From the NCBI GenBank assembly GCA_907163375.1, contig CAJQUW010010395.1, positions 1-64,000 on the forward strand: a stretch of DNA of 64,000 bases, given 5' to 3'. Under the pieces are notes generated by a model, which had not been told where the DNA came from, searched no databases, and worked only from the letters and a program-made list of their open reading frames with translations. This document shows positions 45,222 to 56,293 of this stretch, piece by piece. Every line of letters starts with the position of its first letter. Position 1 is the stretch's first letter. The translations under genes were made by a program, and so were the position numbers. Source of the DNA: Prostheceraeus crozeri (lineage: Eukaryota; Platyhelminthes; Polycladida; Euryleptidae).

Positions 45222-46028
45222 ATGGAGATACCGTCTAATGTTTCCATCATTACACAGCCTGGTCAAAGTCAGAAGCTAATAAGAAAAGTACTTTGTGACA
45301 CTCGACCGTCATGCATGCCTCTGATCTTTAAATTGGGAGGTCTTCCACGTCGGCAAATTTCCTTGATCGGATTGGAATATAATGGTCAATATCTTATTTT
45401 CGACTTACGGAGTTGTCCGAACATTGTTCTCGAAGGCCACCTCTACCGTCTTCTCATCTCTCCAGATATTGTGAAAGTGATTCATTGTGGAGGACAGGAG
45501 CTCCTCAAACTCTCGTCAAAACATAACATCATCACGCGATGCCTATTCGATACTCACAAAGCCTTCGACTGGCTAGCGAATTGTAATCAAATGCCAAATC
45601 GACGAATAGGAGTTGCCAGTCTACAAGAGAAGCTAAATTACTTCACCTCAGAACTCGATCTCGAAGATCCCTTCCTACAAGCCATTTTAACATCGCCAAC
45701 TTTCGTAGATAGCACAGGACTTGATTGGAACAAGCGTCCTTTGTCTAACTCTATGATCATGCAACTTGTCGCCGAAGTAGGAGCCTTGAAGAAATGTTAT
45801 CAAGGTCTGTGTAGTATCGGGCCTCATTTTGTCGATGTTTTTTCACTTATGAGAGATGAACCCGGAGATGTTCCCCGCCCATACGGATTAGAAGCAGATC
45901 CAGAGAAGAAGGTGAATATGTCGGTTGGAATTCGATTAGGCCTGTTGGACATTGGCCAATCAATCTTAACAAATACTATTCCTCTAGCCGCTGCCAACAA
46001 CATGCCAGTATTCAGACTTGACACGTGA
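45222..46028 (+). CDS. EXD1-like 3'-5' exonuclease-fold protein, probably catalytically dead
   Basis: The 268-residue single-exon protein has the order of the EXD1 branch of DEDD exonucleases: ISLIGLEYNGQYLIFDLRSC (46-65), LLISPDIVKVIH (77-88), a second-strand motif LFDTHKAFDWL (108-118), then LDWNKRPLSNSMIMQLVAE (167-185). The expected acidic residues are mostly gone. The D-x-E site aligns with IFKLG (35-39), the D of KVIHD is C89, and the D of the third motif is E185. Only D110 of FDT, a structural position, persists. In mouse, EXD1 is reported as an inactive nuclease that binds RNA and supports piRNA production with TDRD12. A similar scaffold role is inference. The piRNA link is notable in so transposon-rich a window but is not evidence of function. 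The start is the first ATG. Confidence 0.75.
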   Translation: MEIPSNVSIITQPGQSQKLIRKVLCDTRPSCMPLIFKLGGLPRRQISLIGLEYNGQYLIFDLRSCPNIVLEGHLYRLLISPDIVKVIHCGGQELLKLSSKHNIITRCLFDTHKAFDWLANCNQMPNRRIGVASLQEKLNYFTSELDLEDPFLQAILTSPTFVDSTGLDWNKRPLSNSMIMQLVAEVGALKKCYQGLCSIGPHFVDVFSLMRDEPGDVPRPYGLEADPEKKVNMSVGIRLGLLDIGQSILTNTIPLAAANNMPVFRLDT

Positions 46029-46058
46029 AGTCATATAGAAAGTGCGAATTTCCAATGT

Positions 46059-46064
46059 AATAAA
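46059..46064 (+). promoter_or_regulatory. Candidate polyadenylation signal of the EXD1-like gene
   Basis: AATAAA lies 31 bases after the stop codon, an appropriate distance for a short 3' UTR. Confidence 0.5.
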
Positions 46065-49031
46065 GTGAAATCAGTTTATATAATTATTTTTGTATCATGC
46101 AATATATGCCTTACGAATCAAATAAGCGTGCTTTAAGGATGTTTTTCATTGTTAAATATTATAAGTAGACAAGCGTTTTCTATGAAAATTCTCAGGTTGG
46201 AAAGGATTAAACGAAAAAATTGCCTTAAGGTCAGTATAAGAATGCTATCATATGACTTGTAAATTTAATAGGCTGTGATTTTACCTCTTTAGAAATAATA
46301 AGCCTCTTTCGAATTGGAATAGACTTGGCTGCTGTCTGTGATGCGTTTACTTACATCTTTTTGGACGATGGGTGGTAGGCTTATATATTTGATATCCCGC
46401 TTAGTGTGATGTGACGCCAATAAATACAATACAATTCCACAATTTTTTGTTGCATGCTCGATTCGAGCTTCGCGGTTTGTCAGATCACGAGGTACAATTT
46501 TTAAAATATTGGAAGATGTTGCACGCACGTATCAACTGAAGTTTATCATTAACAACATGCATTATGCTACATGTGAAACGAAGTCGATTGTTTACTACTT
46601 GTTGAAAAGAAATGAGAATCTCAGTAAGTCTGTGTGATCTAAACTGCAGGATTATGAAAAGATGTAAAGTAATGGCACCACTCCATCCAAACAGCAGTGA
46701 GACTCTCACATAGATTTTATTCTTACCTATATTTTCATTGGAAATAAAAGCAATGAGTAAAATTCCAAACTGGACGTTTAGAATTTTGACCCACATCAGC
46801 AAGAGACTTCCTTCAATCTGCTGTCGGGCTGATAGAAATGTGGAGACGTCCCTCATATCAACATGACCGAAACAATTTGGTCAACTTCTACATAACTTTG
46901 TTGTGATGTGAGAACACACACTCACACTGGCTTCTGAGAGTACAGATGACCGCTACTGATACCTATTTTATAAGATGTTCACAATTTTATCCCTTACTTA
47001 TCCTTTTATACCGCTCTTGTCTACTACACCGCTCTTTCAGAAGAACTTGTCAAATCAAATGAAAAAGAATACAGCAATTATTGAAAATGCGTGTAATAAA
47101 AAGAACAAAATTTTAACAGATCGACACTGAATTACATTGATTTTTGTAATAGAAAATATTCTTCCTCATCAACAAATCTTGAATTAATGTAGATGCTGCA
47201 CTCACAGGTCGATGCAAGCATGACCATTTATTCACATGTCTGTTGAATATGAATTTCAACACACGAATAAACCAAACAGAATCTGCACACTTCACTACGA
47301 GTTAATCTTAACATAAATGAAAAGAGACTTTAGGTAAAAGGGAACACTTTTGTATGGAGGAGAGAGAGATTGTCTGATGGATATCTTCATACCAAACATC
47401 GAGAATACTATTCTTATGTTAAGCATTTGGTCCGACCCTCAATAATAGCCTGCAAATTAGAAATATATCAATTCATATGATTTTGATTTATCATTTTTTA
47501 TTCAAATCCTGTTGTTAATTTGAATCTTAAGTTCTTCTACTTTTAATATTCTTATCATCAGCTTTTAACTCTTTTCAGACGACAGTGATGCTACTCACTC
47601 ACTTTTGCTACTGTTTACTGCAGACCTGCGCGGAGAAATTAATTTAAAAGACAATCTTCATGAAATACATGTACATATTGAATGCATACTGACTGGAAGT
47701 GATAACAAGAGCTGATATCTTTAAATTGAAAATTCTGCTGTGCCTACCAATATTATTTCTGAAGAGGTGGCAATTTTTCAGCAACTATTCTGATTCTTCT
47801 TTTTCGTCTTTGATATGCGCTTTCTCCTTTGATTTTCTTCTTGAGATACGCATTGATGATTGGTGTATGTAGTGAATACCAATTATTTTTCCGCAAAGGA
47901 GATTAATCACTAATGTAATCATTATAGTGCACGTTTCCCAAATCGAAATTTGAAGAATTCATGTTATTAGTTTCTTTATCCTTGTGTGACATGTTTGTGG
48001 TGATTTCATCAAGTAATACTGTATCATCATTAGTGATCATTTCTGTAATTTCCAGATGATTCTCAAAATCACAATTTTAACTCAATTCTAACTCAAAATA
48101 AAATTTCTGGGATTTTTAATTATTTTACTTGTGTGCCTTTAGCACTCATATTACATGTATGATGCAGATAGGAAACTGATCGTCAATAATTTTCCATAAA
48201 CACTTCTAACAACAAATTACTTTTTGATGAGTATTTTATTTAGTTCAACAATTTTGTGAGTCAATAAAAACATACGAGTGACTTACTAACACAAAACATT
48301 ATTGAATAGATCTTTTTTAAATGATTCCAACTGAGCTCAGACCAAAGAATTCATTCGTTTCTTTGATTGTTTTATACAGAGCTACTATATACAGATTTCA
48401 AAATTTTCAAAAATCTATGTCATTGAAAAAGAGGTCAATCCAGTTTTGTGGTATTCGGGGGAAGTATTGAATTACACTAAACCAAAAGTCACAAATGCCA
48501 AGGTTAGCATCATTATTTTCACAAGTCACGTCACTTCAGCAACAGTACAGCTGGGCTATCAACCTCTTTCCCTCCTTCACGGAAAAGGTTAGAAGTATCA
48601 AAATTTTGATCATTCCATATCTCTGGAACATGGGTTATCAAACATTAATTACAATTAATTTGAGATAAGTGATCGATTAATTCTAGCTTCGGCAGGAAGC
48701 AATCAATAGATGCTCAATTACAATTATTATTTTGACGTCAGCAATTGACCAATTGCGACTATGTATCCCTACCAATCAAGCAATTGTTTATTATCATAAA
48801 AAATATTCATTATCACCATTTGATTGAATAAATTTTGAAATTTGGATTTTTATATTTTCATGCCTCGCTTTAAACGAATTAGGCATACTACACACTTTAC
48901 AAGTCTCATTAAAACTTATTGTCAGTTCGGAAGTGGGAAGACCTGTCGTACTGCATGAAGTACATAACATTCTTTAAAGTGCTATAGTCTTTATTTCCCA
49001 ATTGGAGGTGAATGTTGACTCACTGTAAACT
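46065..49031. other. Spacer, mostly AT-rich
   Basis: No gene was recognised. A 123-codon hydrophobic frame at 46485-46856 minus has no family resemblance. The region 48640-48800 has ATTA/AATTG-rich words (CAATTGACCAATTGCG) that recall the dispersed repeat at 49255. Confidence 0.45.
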
Positions 49032-49242
49032 GTACACTGCTAAAAACAGTTAAAACAACCGTTAAGCTTCACAGAAAATATCTGCAAATATCTGTTAAAA
49101 ATGATGACGTCATAATTTGATGATTGATGACGCAACAGTTAAAATCCGTCTGTTTTACGGATATTTACATTTTGGACTGTAAAAAACAGTGAAACTAATT
49201 TTTGCTGTCGATTTTAACGGATATTTGCAGTTTGCAGTGTAC
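49032..49242. mobile_element. Small MITE with GTACACTGC ends
   Basis: GTACACTGC at 49032-49040 is inverted at 49234-49242. Internal stretches repeat in both orientations (AACAGTTAAAA, TTTTAACGG, CTGTAAAAAACAGTG). About 211 bp, with no coding capacity. A palindromic GTAC or TA target could account for the ends. Confidence 0.6.
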
Positions 49243-49254
49243 GGTATATGTTCA

Positions 49255-49677
49255 GGCATCATCATTTATTGAAACAAGTAAATGAATAATCACACGTGTC
49301 CAATACAAAAGTTTTAAAGGGTTTAAAGCAAGTTTTAAAATCTTAAAGTATCTCTCTCCCGTTGTAAGATAGAGATACCAAATAGACTGAATGCACCAAA
49401 GTGCTTTTGAATCTTGGAAGCTACCAGTTTGTGAATAGGCTTTGTTAAGTGCTATCTCAAAAAGTGAAAATGCTTTGCCTATACGATGCTTAATAGTGAC
49501 GGCAGAGTAGGTTAAGCAGAATTAAAGAAATTCCTGATTACAAATCAATCAACCAGTTAACTGTAATTATTAACTGACACCAATTAATTAATTACAATGT
49601 TTTGATAGCAGCAATCAATTGATTGTGGCCAATTAATTGCAATTGCTTGCAATGCAATTAGTTCTTGATAACCCCTT
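49255..49677. repeat. Dispersed repeat with minisatellite-like core (copy B)
   Basis: It shares its leader (AACAAGTAAATGAATAATCA) and tail (TGCAATTAGTTCTTGATAACC) with 25750-26138. The middle, here with fewer ATCAATTGATTG units, is more diverged. It ends about 100 bp from the GPCR stop codon. Confidence 0.65.
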
Positions 49678-49779
49678 CCCTAAAATTGTGGATCTATTTC
49701 GATAATGTTTGATAACAATAAAACTGAATCATTAATCAATAGTCATAATCGATTTCCTTCAAGAAATTTACACAATATT

Positions 49780-50931
49780 TCATTCAACGTTGGTAATTTT
49801 GCTTTCACTTATCTTTGGAACATTGGCTGCCATTTCCATTTGTAAATTCGGATCTGGTTGATGAGGAGCTGCTGATGTCATTTGATGATTTATGTACGAC
49901 ACAAGTTTATTTCCTGTGAGAATTCTTTTGGTTATCTTTCTGAAATGACTTGTACAAAGTAAATATACATAGAAATTCACTCCATGATTCATGCTCATTA
50001 GAAAAAACATGATCCTCACTGCCACAAGATAACCACTACCCCTCATTACGTAACGCAGTTGATCGATAATCAATGTCGGAATTGTTACTAAGAAACTGGC
50101 AATAATGCATCCGAGTAACATGCGAATGGTAGTCACTGTTGATCTTCCACTCTCCCGCTGATTGGCTGAAGGACATAAGTCTTCAATTTTCATTCTCTGT
50201 TTCGTTAAAAAGCGAACGAGGTACACTGAAGTAATTATCATGATACCGTATGGTAGACATGTGCAAAGAACTAAATCAGTTAGCCACCAAAGACTACCAC
50301 GTAATATTTGATTATAGCGACAGATGGCACTTCCATTTTCTATTAAGAAGCTCATGTTTTGGGCAATGAAGTCATCATCGTCGTAATAATTAAGGCCGAA
50401 GAAAATAGGGAAATTTTTGCCTAAACAGAGGAGTACAATGGCAGAAATTGTGACAATTGTAGATTTCAAGCCCGTTACTTGAAATTTCGTCGACCATATT
50501 GTAATGATACATCGTTCGGTTGCTAATAAAGTCAATATCCACGTAGCTACGTCTCGAAAGTAGTATGTTCCAAACGTATTAAGGATACAGAAAGCGTGGG
50601 ATATGATGCGAATGTCATAGGAAAAAGCCATTAGATTCCAATAACGCAAGGATGCAGAAAGGATAGTAAGTATGTCAAAAACTGCAAGAGTGCCGAACAA
50701 ACAACGAGTAGATTTGCGGATAAGTCTGTCTTTCACGGCAAGGACAATAATCATTAAATTTCCCAATATGCCAGCAATAAGAAAGAAAATACCAAACCAT
50801 GTAAAAACTTGAAGAATCACTCTCTCAAAATATTTCATTGTGCTTGTTATGAATGAAATATCAGGAAATGAATTTATGGTTTTATATGTGAGAATCTCGT
50901 ATTCGTTGTCTTTGGTTTCACTTAACACCAA
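49780..50931 (-). CDS. Class A (rhodopsin-type) G protein-coupled receptor, orphan
   Basis: The 383-residue protein has seven predicted membrane segments: TM1 41-66 with GN (57-58), TM2 77-98 with LAVFD (82-86), TM3 ending ATERC (137-141), TM4 158-175, TM5 217-240, TM6 268-290 and TM7 302-327. C115 and C204 can form the usual extracellular disulphide. The DRY motif is ERC and the NPxxY motif is NFYVY (319-323), so the proline is absent, and TM6 lacks CWxP. Invertebrate peptide-receptor-like orphans often deviate in this way. Ligand and coupling cannot be assigned; a peptide receptor is the likeliest class. One exon, a normal length, and an N-glycosylation site NMS in the second extracellular loop. 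The first ATG was used as start. Confidence 0.85.
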   Translation of the reverse strand: MVLSETKDNEYEILTYKTINSFPDISFITSTMKYFERVILQVFTWFGIFFLIAGILGNLMIIVLAVKDRLIRKSTRCLFGTLAVFDILTILSASLRYWNLMAFSYDIRIISHAFCILNTFGTYYFRDVATWILTLLATERCIITIWSTKFQVTGLKSTIVTISAIVLLCLGKNFPIFFGLNYYDDDDFIAQNMSFLIENGSAICRYNQILRGSLWWLTDLVLCTCLPYGIMIITSVYLVRFLTKQRMKIEDLCPSANQRESGRSTVTTIRMLLGCIIASFLVTIPTLIIDQLRYVMRGSGYLVAVRIMFFLMSMNHGVNFYVYLLCTSHFRKITKRILTGNKLVSYINHQMTSAAPHQPDPNLQMEMAANVPKISESKITNVE

Positions 50932-51654
50932 TAGAGTTGTGAAATTACAAATTTATCTTTGCTTGCGTCACAGCATGATCCTTTGAACAAACGACAAAAC
51001 GATTAACGTTGTACTTTGAATATTATTGTGCAATATTTGCAACCCAAAGGGAATTCAATGAACAAAATGAGAAAATCATCAATTCTAAAGTCGGTCGTGG
51101 CAATTAAAAATAGACAATATCAAATGTAAAATGATAATTGGAAATCTTGCTAATATGGAAAATCTGACAATGAAAATCATTCACAAGTTGAACGAAACTG
51201 CAATATTGCATCATCTCTCCACCCTTCAAAGAAATCCATTCACAATTAATTTTGTCCAACGAAATTCCCATTAGATGGAGAAAAGCCTTCATTTCATCAT
51301 CAACATTTTATAGATGTCGACTTTCATTTTTATATATATTTAGAGACATAAATTTCATTCACATGTTTAGCTTTATCTGTTGACATCGCAGACAACACCT
51401 GGATTTTCTAAAACTGATAAGAGAAAAGGTTGAACTTAAAACTATTCACTTTTTGCTTACTTACAATTTTCTAAAAATATTGTAAACCAAAATTTCCACA
51501 AAGTAATGCTCATATTTCAAAACAACCTTTGTCACGTTCTCACTTTCCGGTAATCAGTCAGTTATAACTCAATGTTGTAATTACATAAAATACATTTTCA
51601 TAAGTCAATAATCAGTTGAAGAAAAACTAAACAAGGAATATGAACTATATTATG
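50932..51654. other. Upstream region of the GPCR gene
   Basis: AT-rich, no recognised feature. Confidence 0.45.
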
Positions 51655-51938
51655 CACTGTAAACTCTAGGGCACGAAATTTCGCTTGAATTAGGCACGAA
51701 ATTAAGGCATCAATTCTAACCAACACAATGCACGAGTAGGCACGAAGTTCATAATGCCGTTTTCGTGCCCATTGACTTTTCTTTCGATTTCATTGGATAA
51801 ACATATATTTGGTTTGGTGCCTATTAGTGCCTAGTGGCGCCTACTGGTGCCTCGAGGCACTAGAAAGGCACTAACTAGGCAATAACTGGCACGAAATTTC
51901 GGCTTCGTGCCTAAATTAGTGCCCTACAGTTTACAGTG
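51655..51938. mobile_element. CACTGTAAACT-ended MITE (copy 1)
   Basis: The terminal inverted repeat is CACTGTAAACTCTAGGGCAC on the left and CACTGTAAACTGTAGGGCAC read from the right. The interior is rich in TGCCTA and GGCACGAA words and has a central GCCTCGAGGC palindrome. 284 bp. Flanking dinucleotides are TG on both sides. Confidence 0.85.
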
Positions 51939-52100
51939 TGGCATGTCTTTGATCAGAATATTGCAGAGTGCCACATCGTCAGGGCACGATATCAATTGAT
52001 CTGCGACTTTAGAGTGCGACTTTATCAATTCATTTACGGAATTCCTTTGTGGCCGAAGACCGCATTTTGTCCTATGGGTTCGTCAGCACAGCTTAGACTA

Positions 52101-52351
52101 CACTGTAAACTCTTGGGCACGAAATTTCGGCATCAGTTCTAACCAACACAAGGCACGAGTAGGCACAAAGTTCATAGTGCCGAGTTCGTGCCCATTGATT
52201 TTACCTTCGATTTCAGTGGATAAACAAACATTTGGCTTGGTTCCTATTAGTGCCTAGTGGCGCCTCGAGGCACTAGAAAGGCACTAACTAGGCGCCAAGT
52301 GGCACGAAATTTCGGCTTCGTGCCTAAGTTAGTGCCCTACAGTTTACAGTG
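52101..52351. mobile_element. CACTGTAAACT-ended MITE (copy 2)
   Basis: Same family as copy 1, same orientation, with small internal deletions (251 bp), flanked by TA on both sides. The two copies lie 162 bp apart. The TA duplication suggests a mariner-type transposase. Confidence 0.85.
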
Positions 52352-53514
52352 TAGATAACAATCTGCTCATGATATCTGAATTGACTGAGCATTTAGGATG
52401 ATGAAATTAATTACAGAATTTTAAAATCAAAACCCATTAGTATAAAAGCAAAGATATCATATCGATATAATTCAAGAAATGAAAAATATGCAATGCAACT
52501 TTACCATTATGTGTATGAGCAAGGCACATTTCTTCAATATACATGCCTATATTAGCAATTCCTGGAGATAATGATAAAAACTGACAAAAATTGATGTGAA
52601 TACTTCACATTAAAGTCAAAAAGGAATTGACATGCATTTTCGAAAGAGGTGCATACTAATATTAACTGTGTGCAACTGTATTAACTTGAACCAGTATGAT
52701 GCGAATTGGGATCATTATGTCAAAGTCGGAAGAATGAATTGTCACACTTTTTGTCTGATCAGAGAGGATGTCCGATTATCGAGTGTCAGGATATCCTGTG
52801 TCATGCATCATGTATCCCGTTTTCTGCATCCTGCATCAATCTACCAAAATGTGATGTAGCCTACCTGTTTTCAATACTGCCATAATGTGTGAATTAGCCA
52901 AATGAATTACCAAAATTAGCTCATTTTCTGTGATCTTCTATACTCGCATGAAGCGTAAATATTTAGTCTATTTTTAGTTACGCTCTACTTATGTAAAGTT
53001 GAATACTCCAGTGATCTATGTGTGGAGCATTTCTGTTAACTCTATATTGACTATACTCCAAAATGCTTCTCCCGTCATGTAAACAGACAATGAATAATCG
53101 AATAGAAGTGGTATGACAAGCAAGCGACTTGAAAAGCAAGGAATTACCTAAAGGTGCTCGCATGGTTGATGCCAATTGGTCAGACGCTCTCAGAATTTTA
53201 AATTAATGTTTTGGGAAAGCCAAGTACGGTGATCGTAAGTAAAAATATAGACAATTATTAACTACATAATGCGACCTTATATCTAAGGCCATCATCAGGA
53301 TCTGAATCATTTGAAAATATATATAATGATTCAGAACTGGGCGTGGGGGTAATGTCTCATTTTTTATTTGATTTGTGTACTTTTCTATTTGAATGGTAAT
53401 CATAATATACAAAGAAACTTGCGTGTACAATGTAAGTTAGTCAGTACACTCTTCAAGAAATATAGAATGGAGTGAAGTATGCATGTAAAATAAAATCATT
53501 GCAAAGTTAGATTA
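52352..53514. other. Spacer, nothing recognised
   Basis: Short open frames only, without known motifs. Confidence 0.45.
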
Positions 53515-54181
53515 AGCGCATGCACCAAGCTGACGATGAAAACTGGTGTTGCAAAGTAAGGAAGAATGAGTTGCCATGTCTGTCAGTTCTTATTGCCGGA
53601 AGACGGAAATGTCCAGATGTGGTGAGTATGGGCGGAACACAAGTGCTTAATACGTGATTTTCCTGCTCAACTATACTTTTCCACGTTCTCATGCACAACG
53701 ACAAGTGACATTCAGTAATAGATGAGCAATTGCACCGTAAATTATAGCTCCACTTATAACTGATTTCTGAGCGCCATCCGGAAATGATGCGATGACCTCG
53801 ATTACCGGTGCGTTTTAAGATGTTAGCCTGTTTTTTTATTCAATCCGGTTAATAAGGGACAAGCGTACTCCATCAGCGCACGAATAGTTGCTGTATAAAT
53901 TTCATGCAGTGACTCTTCAGATGTGAGGTACTTTAATTTGCGCTGCATGTGAAAGCGTTGTGAACGCTTCACTCTTAAATATTCAACTTGCGAACTCCAG
54001 TTCAATTGATCATTGAAAATAATCCCAAGAAGTTTCAAACAGGAGACGCATTCAATCTTCGGCATGACTGAGAAGCAAAGAGGCTGGCGGGTGACCATCA
54101 AACATTTAGATTTTTTCATATTTACTTTCATACCATAATGGCCACTTCACAATCAATCAATTTTTGAATTTTCATTGAGGA
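53515..54181 (-). pseudogene. LINE reverse transcriptase, C-terminal fragment
   Basis: On the minus strand, GMKVNMKKSKCLMVTRQP (from 54134), CVSCLKLLGIIFNDQLNWSS, SLHEIYTATIRALMEYACPL and then, after frame changes, CMRTWKSIVEQENHVLSTCV and RTDRHGNSFFLTLQHQFSS correspond to the thumb and C-terminal region of CR1/jockey-type LINEs. The RT catalytic motifs lie upstream of the preserved part and are absent. 5'-truncated and dead. Confidence 0.8.
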
Positions 54182-55501
54182 TCTGGAGATGGTGGGTACA
54201 ACGATCGTGATATATTCCGCATTTTTAAAGTCACTTTCTTGTCACATTGCTTTCAATTAGTTACTTATGAAATTACATTACTCAGATGTTGCACAAAATC
54301 AATTGCATAGGGAGACGGTTTCACGATGTTGACTATACAGACTTGATGACCATAAAATTGATCATCTAATTATATTAAAATTCAAGCGATTCTCATACCT
54401 GTCAGTCGAATCACACAACAATGAACCATACATCACTCGAGAGATTACATTCTCAGGATTCAAATGAGCCTTGAACAATATATCCGTCATTTTGTTTGCT
54501 GGACAGTGGTAAAAATACAAAAATCGCAAATTTTCAATAAGAAAGCATGTGAGTATGATAGCGAATCAGGCACGAGATATGAGCATTTTCTGAATTTTCT
54601 TCTGATATATTGGTCATCGAAATAGGTGGACTGGAGAAGAAGTATAGTGATATTGTAAAGTTATCGCAAAATTGTGACTCTATATTGGTTGAAAATGCAA
54701 TGCTCTAACTTTATCATCAAAAAAGTTAGTGGTTGGCATCTTCACACGTCTTGCGATGGGGGGATTAGAATATGCAAGCTTTATTCAAATAATTTCAATG
54801 GTTCTTATGACCATCTTCTTTCATGACCATTCAACATTTTTCTCATGACCGCAATATACTATTCGATCGAACATGGTGAACAAGGTGCGGTGTGTGAGCA
54901 GAGAACAATGATTTTTCAATGCTAATTGATGAAACAAATGCTTATTCGCCTTGTACCTGATTCCTTGTCATGCTCACATGCCTTCTTATTGAAAAGGTGA
55001 GATTTGTAAATAGAGCGATTTTCATATTTTGACCACTGCTCAGTAAACAAAAGGACGGATACAAGGTTCACAGCCCATTTGAATCCTGAGAATGTAAGCT
55101 CTCGAATGATGAATGGCACATTTTTGTACAACACGATTGGAAGGCATGAGAATCGATTGACTTTTGGTGAAATTTAGGTGGTCTGTTTTAATGATCAGCT
55201 CCGTACATCGCAATCTCAGACACTTAGCTCTTTTGCAATTTGTTTGTTCCGCAGCAGATCCCCTGCATTTGTTCACTATTTTAATTTCATTCACCCCTAT
55301 CAGGCCTACCCTACTCCATGGGCCTACCAGAGTCATAGGATCACGACAAATGAACTTTAGCTTTGCTACTCGACTTGAGTGAAGTGAGTGGATGCATTCA
55401 ACAATCCTTGGTAGGTTGAAGTATTGGTACATGAAATCATTTAATAGTTGGGATTGTAAGCGTCCTATTAATTAGACCGCACACTAACAATCCCATCCTA
55501 C
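54182..55501. other. Spacer, nothing recognised
   Basis: No gene family seen. Open frames on both strands near 54922-55432 have no recognisable domain. Confidence 0.45.
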
Positions 55502-55509
55502 ATGCATGC

Positions 55510-56285
55510 CAGGGATGTGGAGTCGGAGTCCTATCAAATGATAGGACTCCAGACTCCGGCCTATAACTAGACCCAAAATAATATAATACAAGCAAATAAT
55601 TTATTCTCGTGCATAGCTGTCATTGTCTTGATGTCAACTTTCTCCGTCAGACAAAAGTACAGAGACAGCAGTGCATACAAAGCTTATAATAGTTGAGGGA
55701 ATGAACCGTGATAGTGAAAAAAAGGATTGTCTTTTCACTCGGTGATTTAGTAGAGAAGACAAGCCTTCCTAGACTCGATCACTCCTACGCACCAAAGGTC
55801 ACATCAGAGCCAAAATGAAATACTGGTTTGTTTGAGATAATTACTTCTTACCCTCGCGTGAATCGTGTGTGATGGCTCCACCAAGGCGCATATTAAAATC
55901 GAAAGTGTACTCATATTTTTAAAGAAGGATGGGGATTTTCCTGCCTGGTAGAGACTGGAGAAAAACTGTGTGAAGCACACATCAAGAAGATGGGAGGAGC
56001 CGAGTCGCATGCATCCAACTTAAAGCGACATTTGATAAACTTTCATCGAAAATGATTGATAATTGATGCAATGATCACTAAATATCGATTCAGGTAAGCC
56101 TATAATGATCTGTGATGTACAGTAGGCTCCCAGTTCATTTTTCAAAAAACTAAGTTTATATACTTGCCACCCGGAGTCGGAGTAGGAGTCCTATCAAAAG
56201 CCGGAGTCCTATCAACCCCCGGAGTCGGAGTCGGAGTCGAGTCGGAGTCGGAGTCCTATCAAAATGATAGGACTCCGCATCCCTG
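55510..56285. mobile_element. Non-autonomous hAT element with ATGCATGC target duplication
   Basis: The ends are CAGGGATG and its complement CATCCCTG. ATGCATGC is duplicated exactly on each side (55502-55509 and 56286-56293). Eight-base duplications and CAGGG ends are diagnostic of hAT. Sub-terminal arrays of GGAGTC and GGAGTCCTATCA occupy both ends (55516-55560 and about 56165-56278). The interior retains a BED finger remnant. 776 bp, with no full transposase. Confidence 0.92.
55875..56055 (+). pseudogene. BED zinc-finger remnant of a hAT transposase
   Basis: Reading across one or two frameshifts gives LKSKVYSYF, then KEDGDFPA, then ETGEKLCEAHIKKMGGAESH and ASNLKRHLINFH, ending in a stop. 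The C-terminal SNLKRHL..FH is the conserved half of the BED finger. The first Cys pair is damaged. The hAT relic at 4876-5455 has a different BED finger. Confidence 0.75.
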
Positions 56286-56293
56286 ATGCATGC

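Noticed and set aside
46485..46856. Hydrophobic 123-residue minus-strand protein
   Set aside because: No family motif, no convincing membrane topology, no splice or polyadenylation context.
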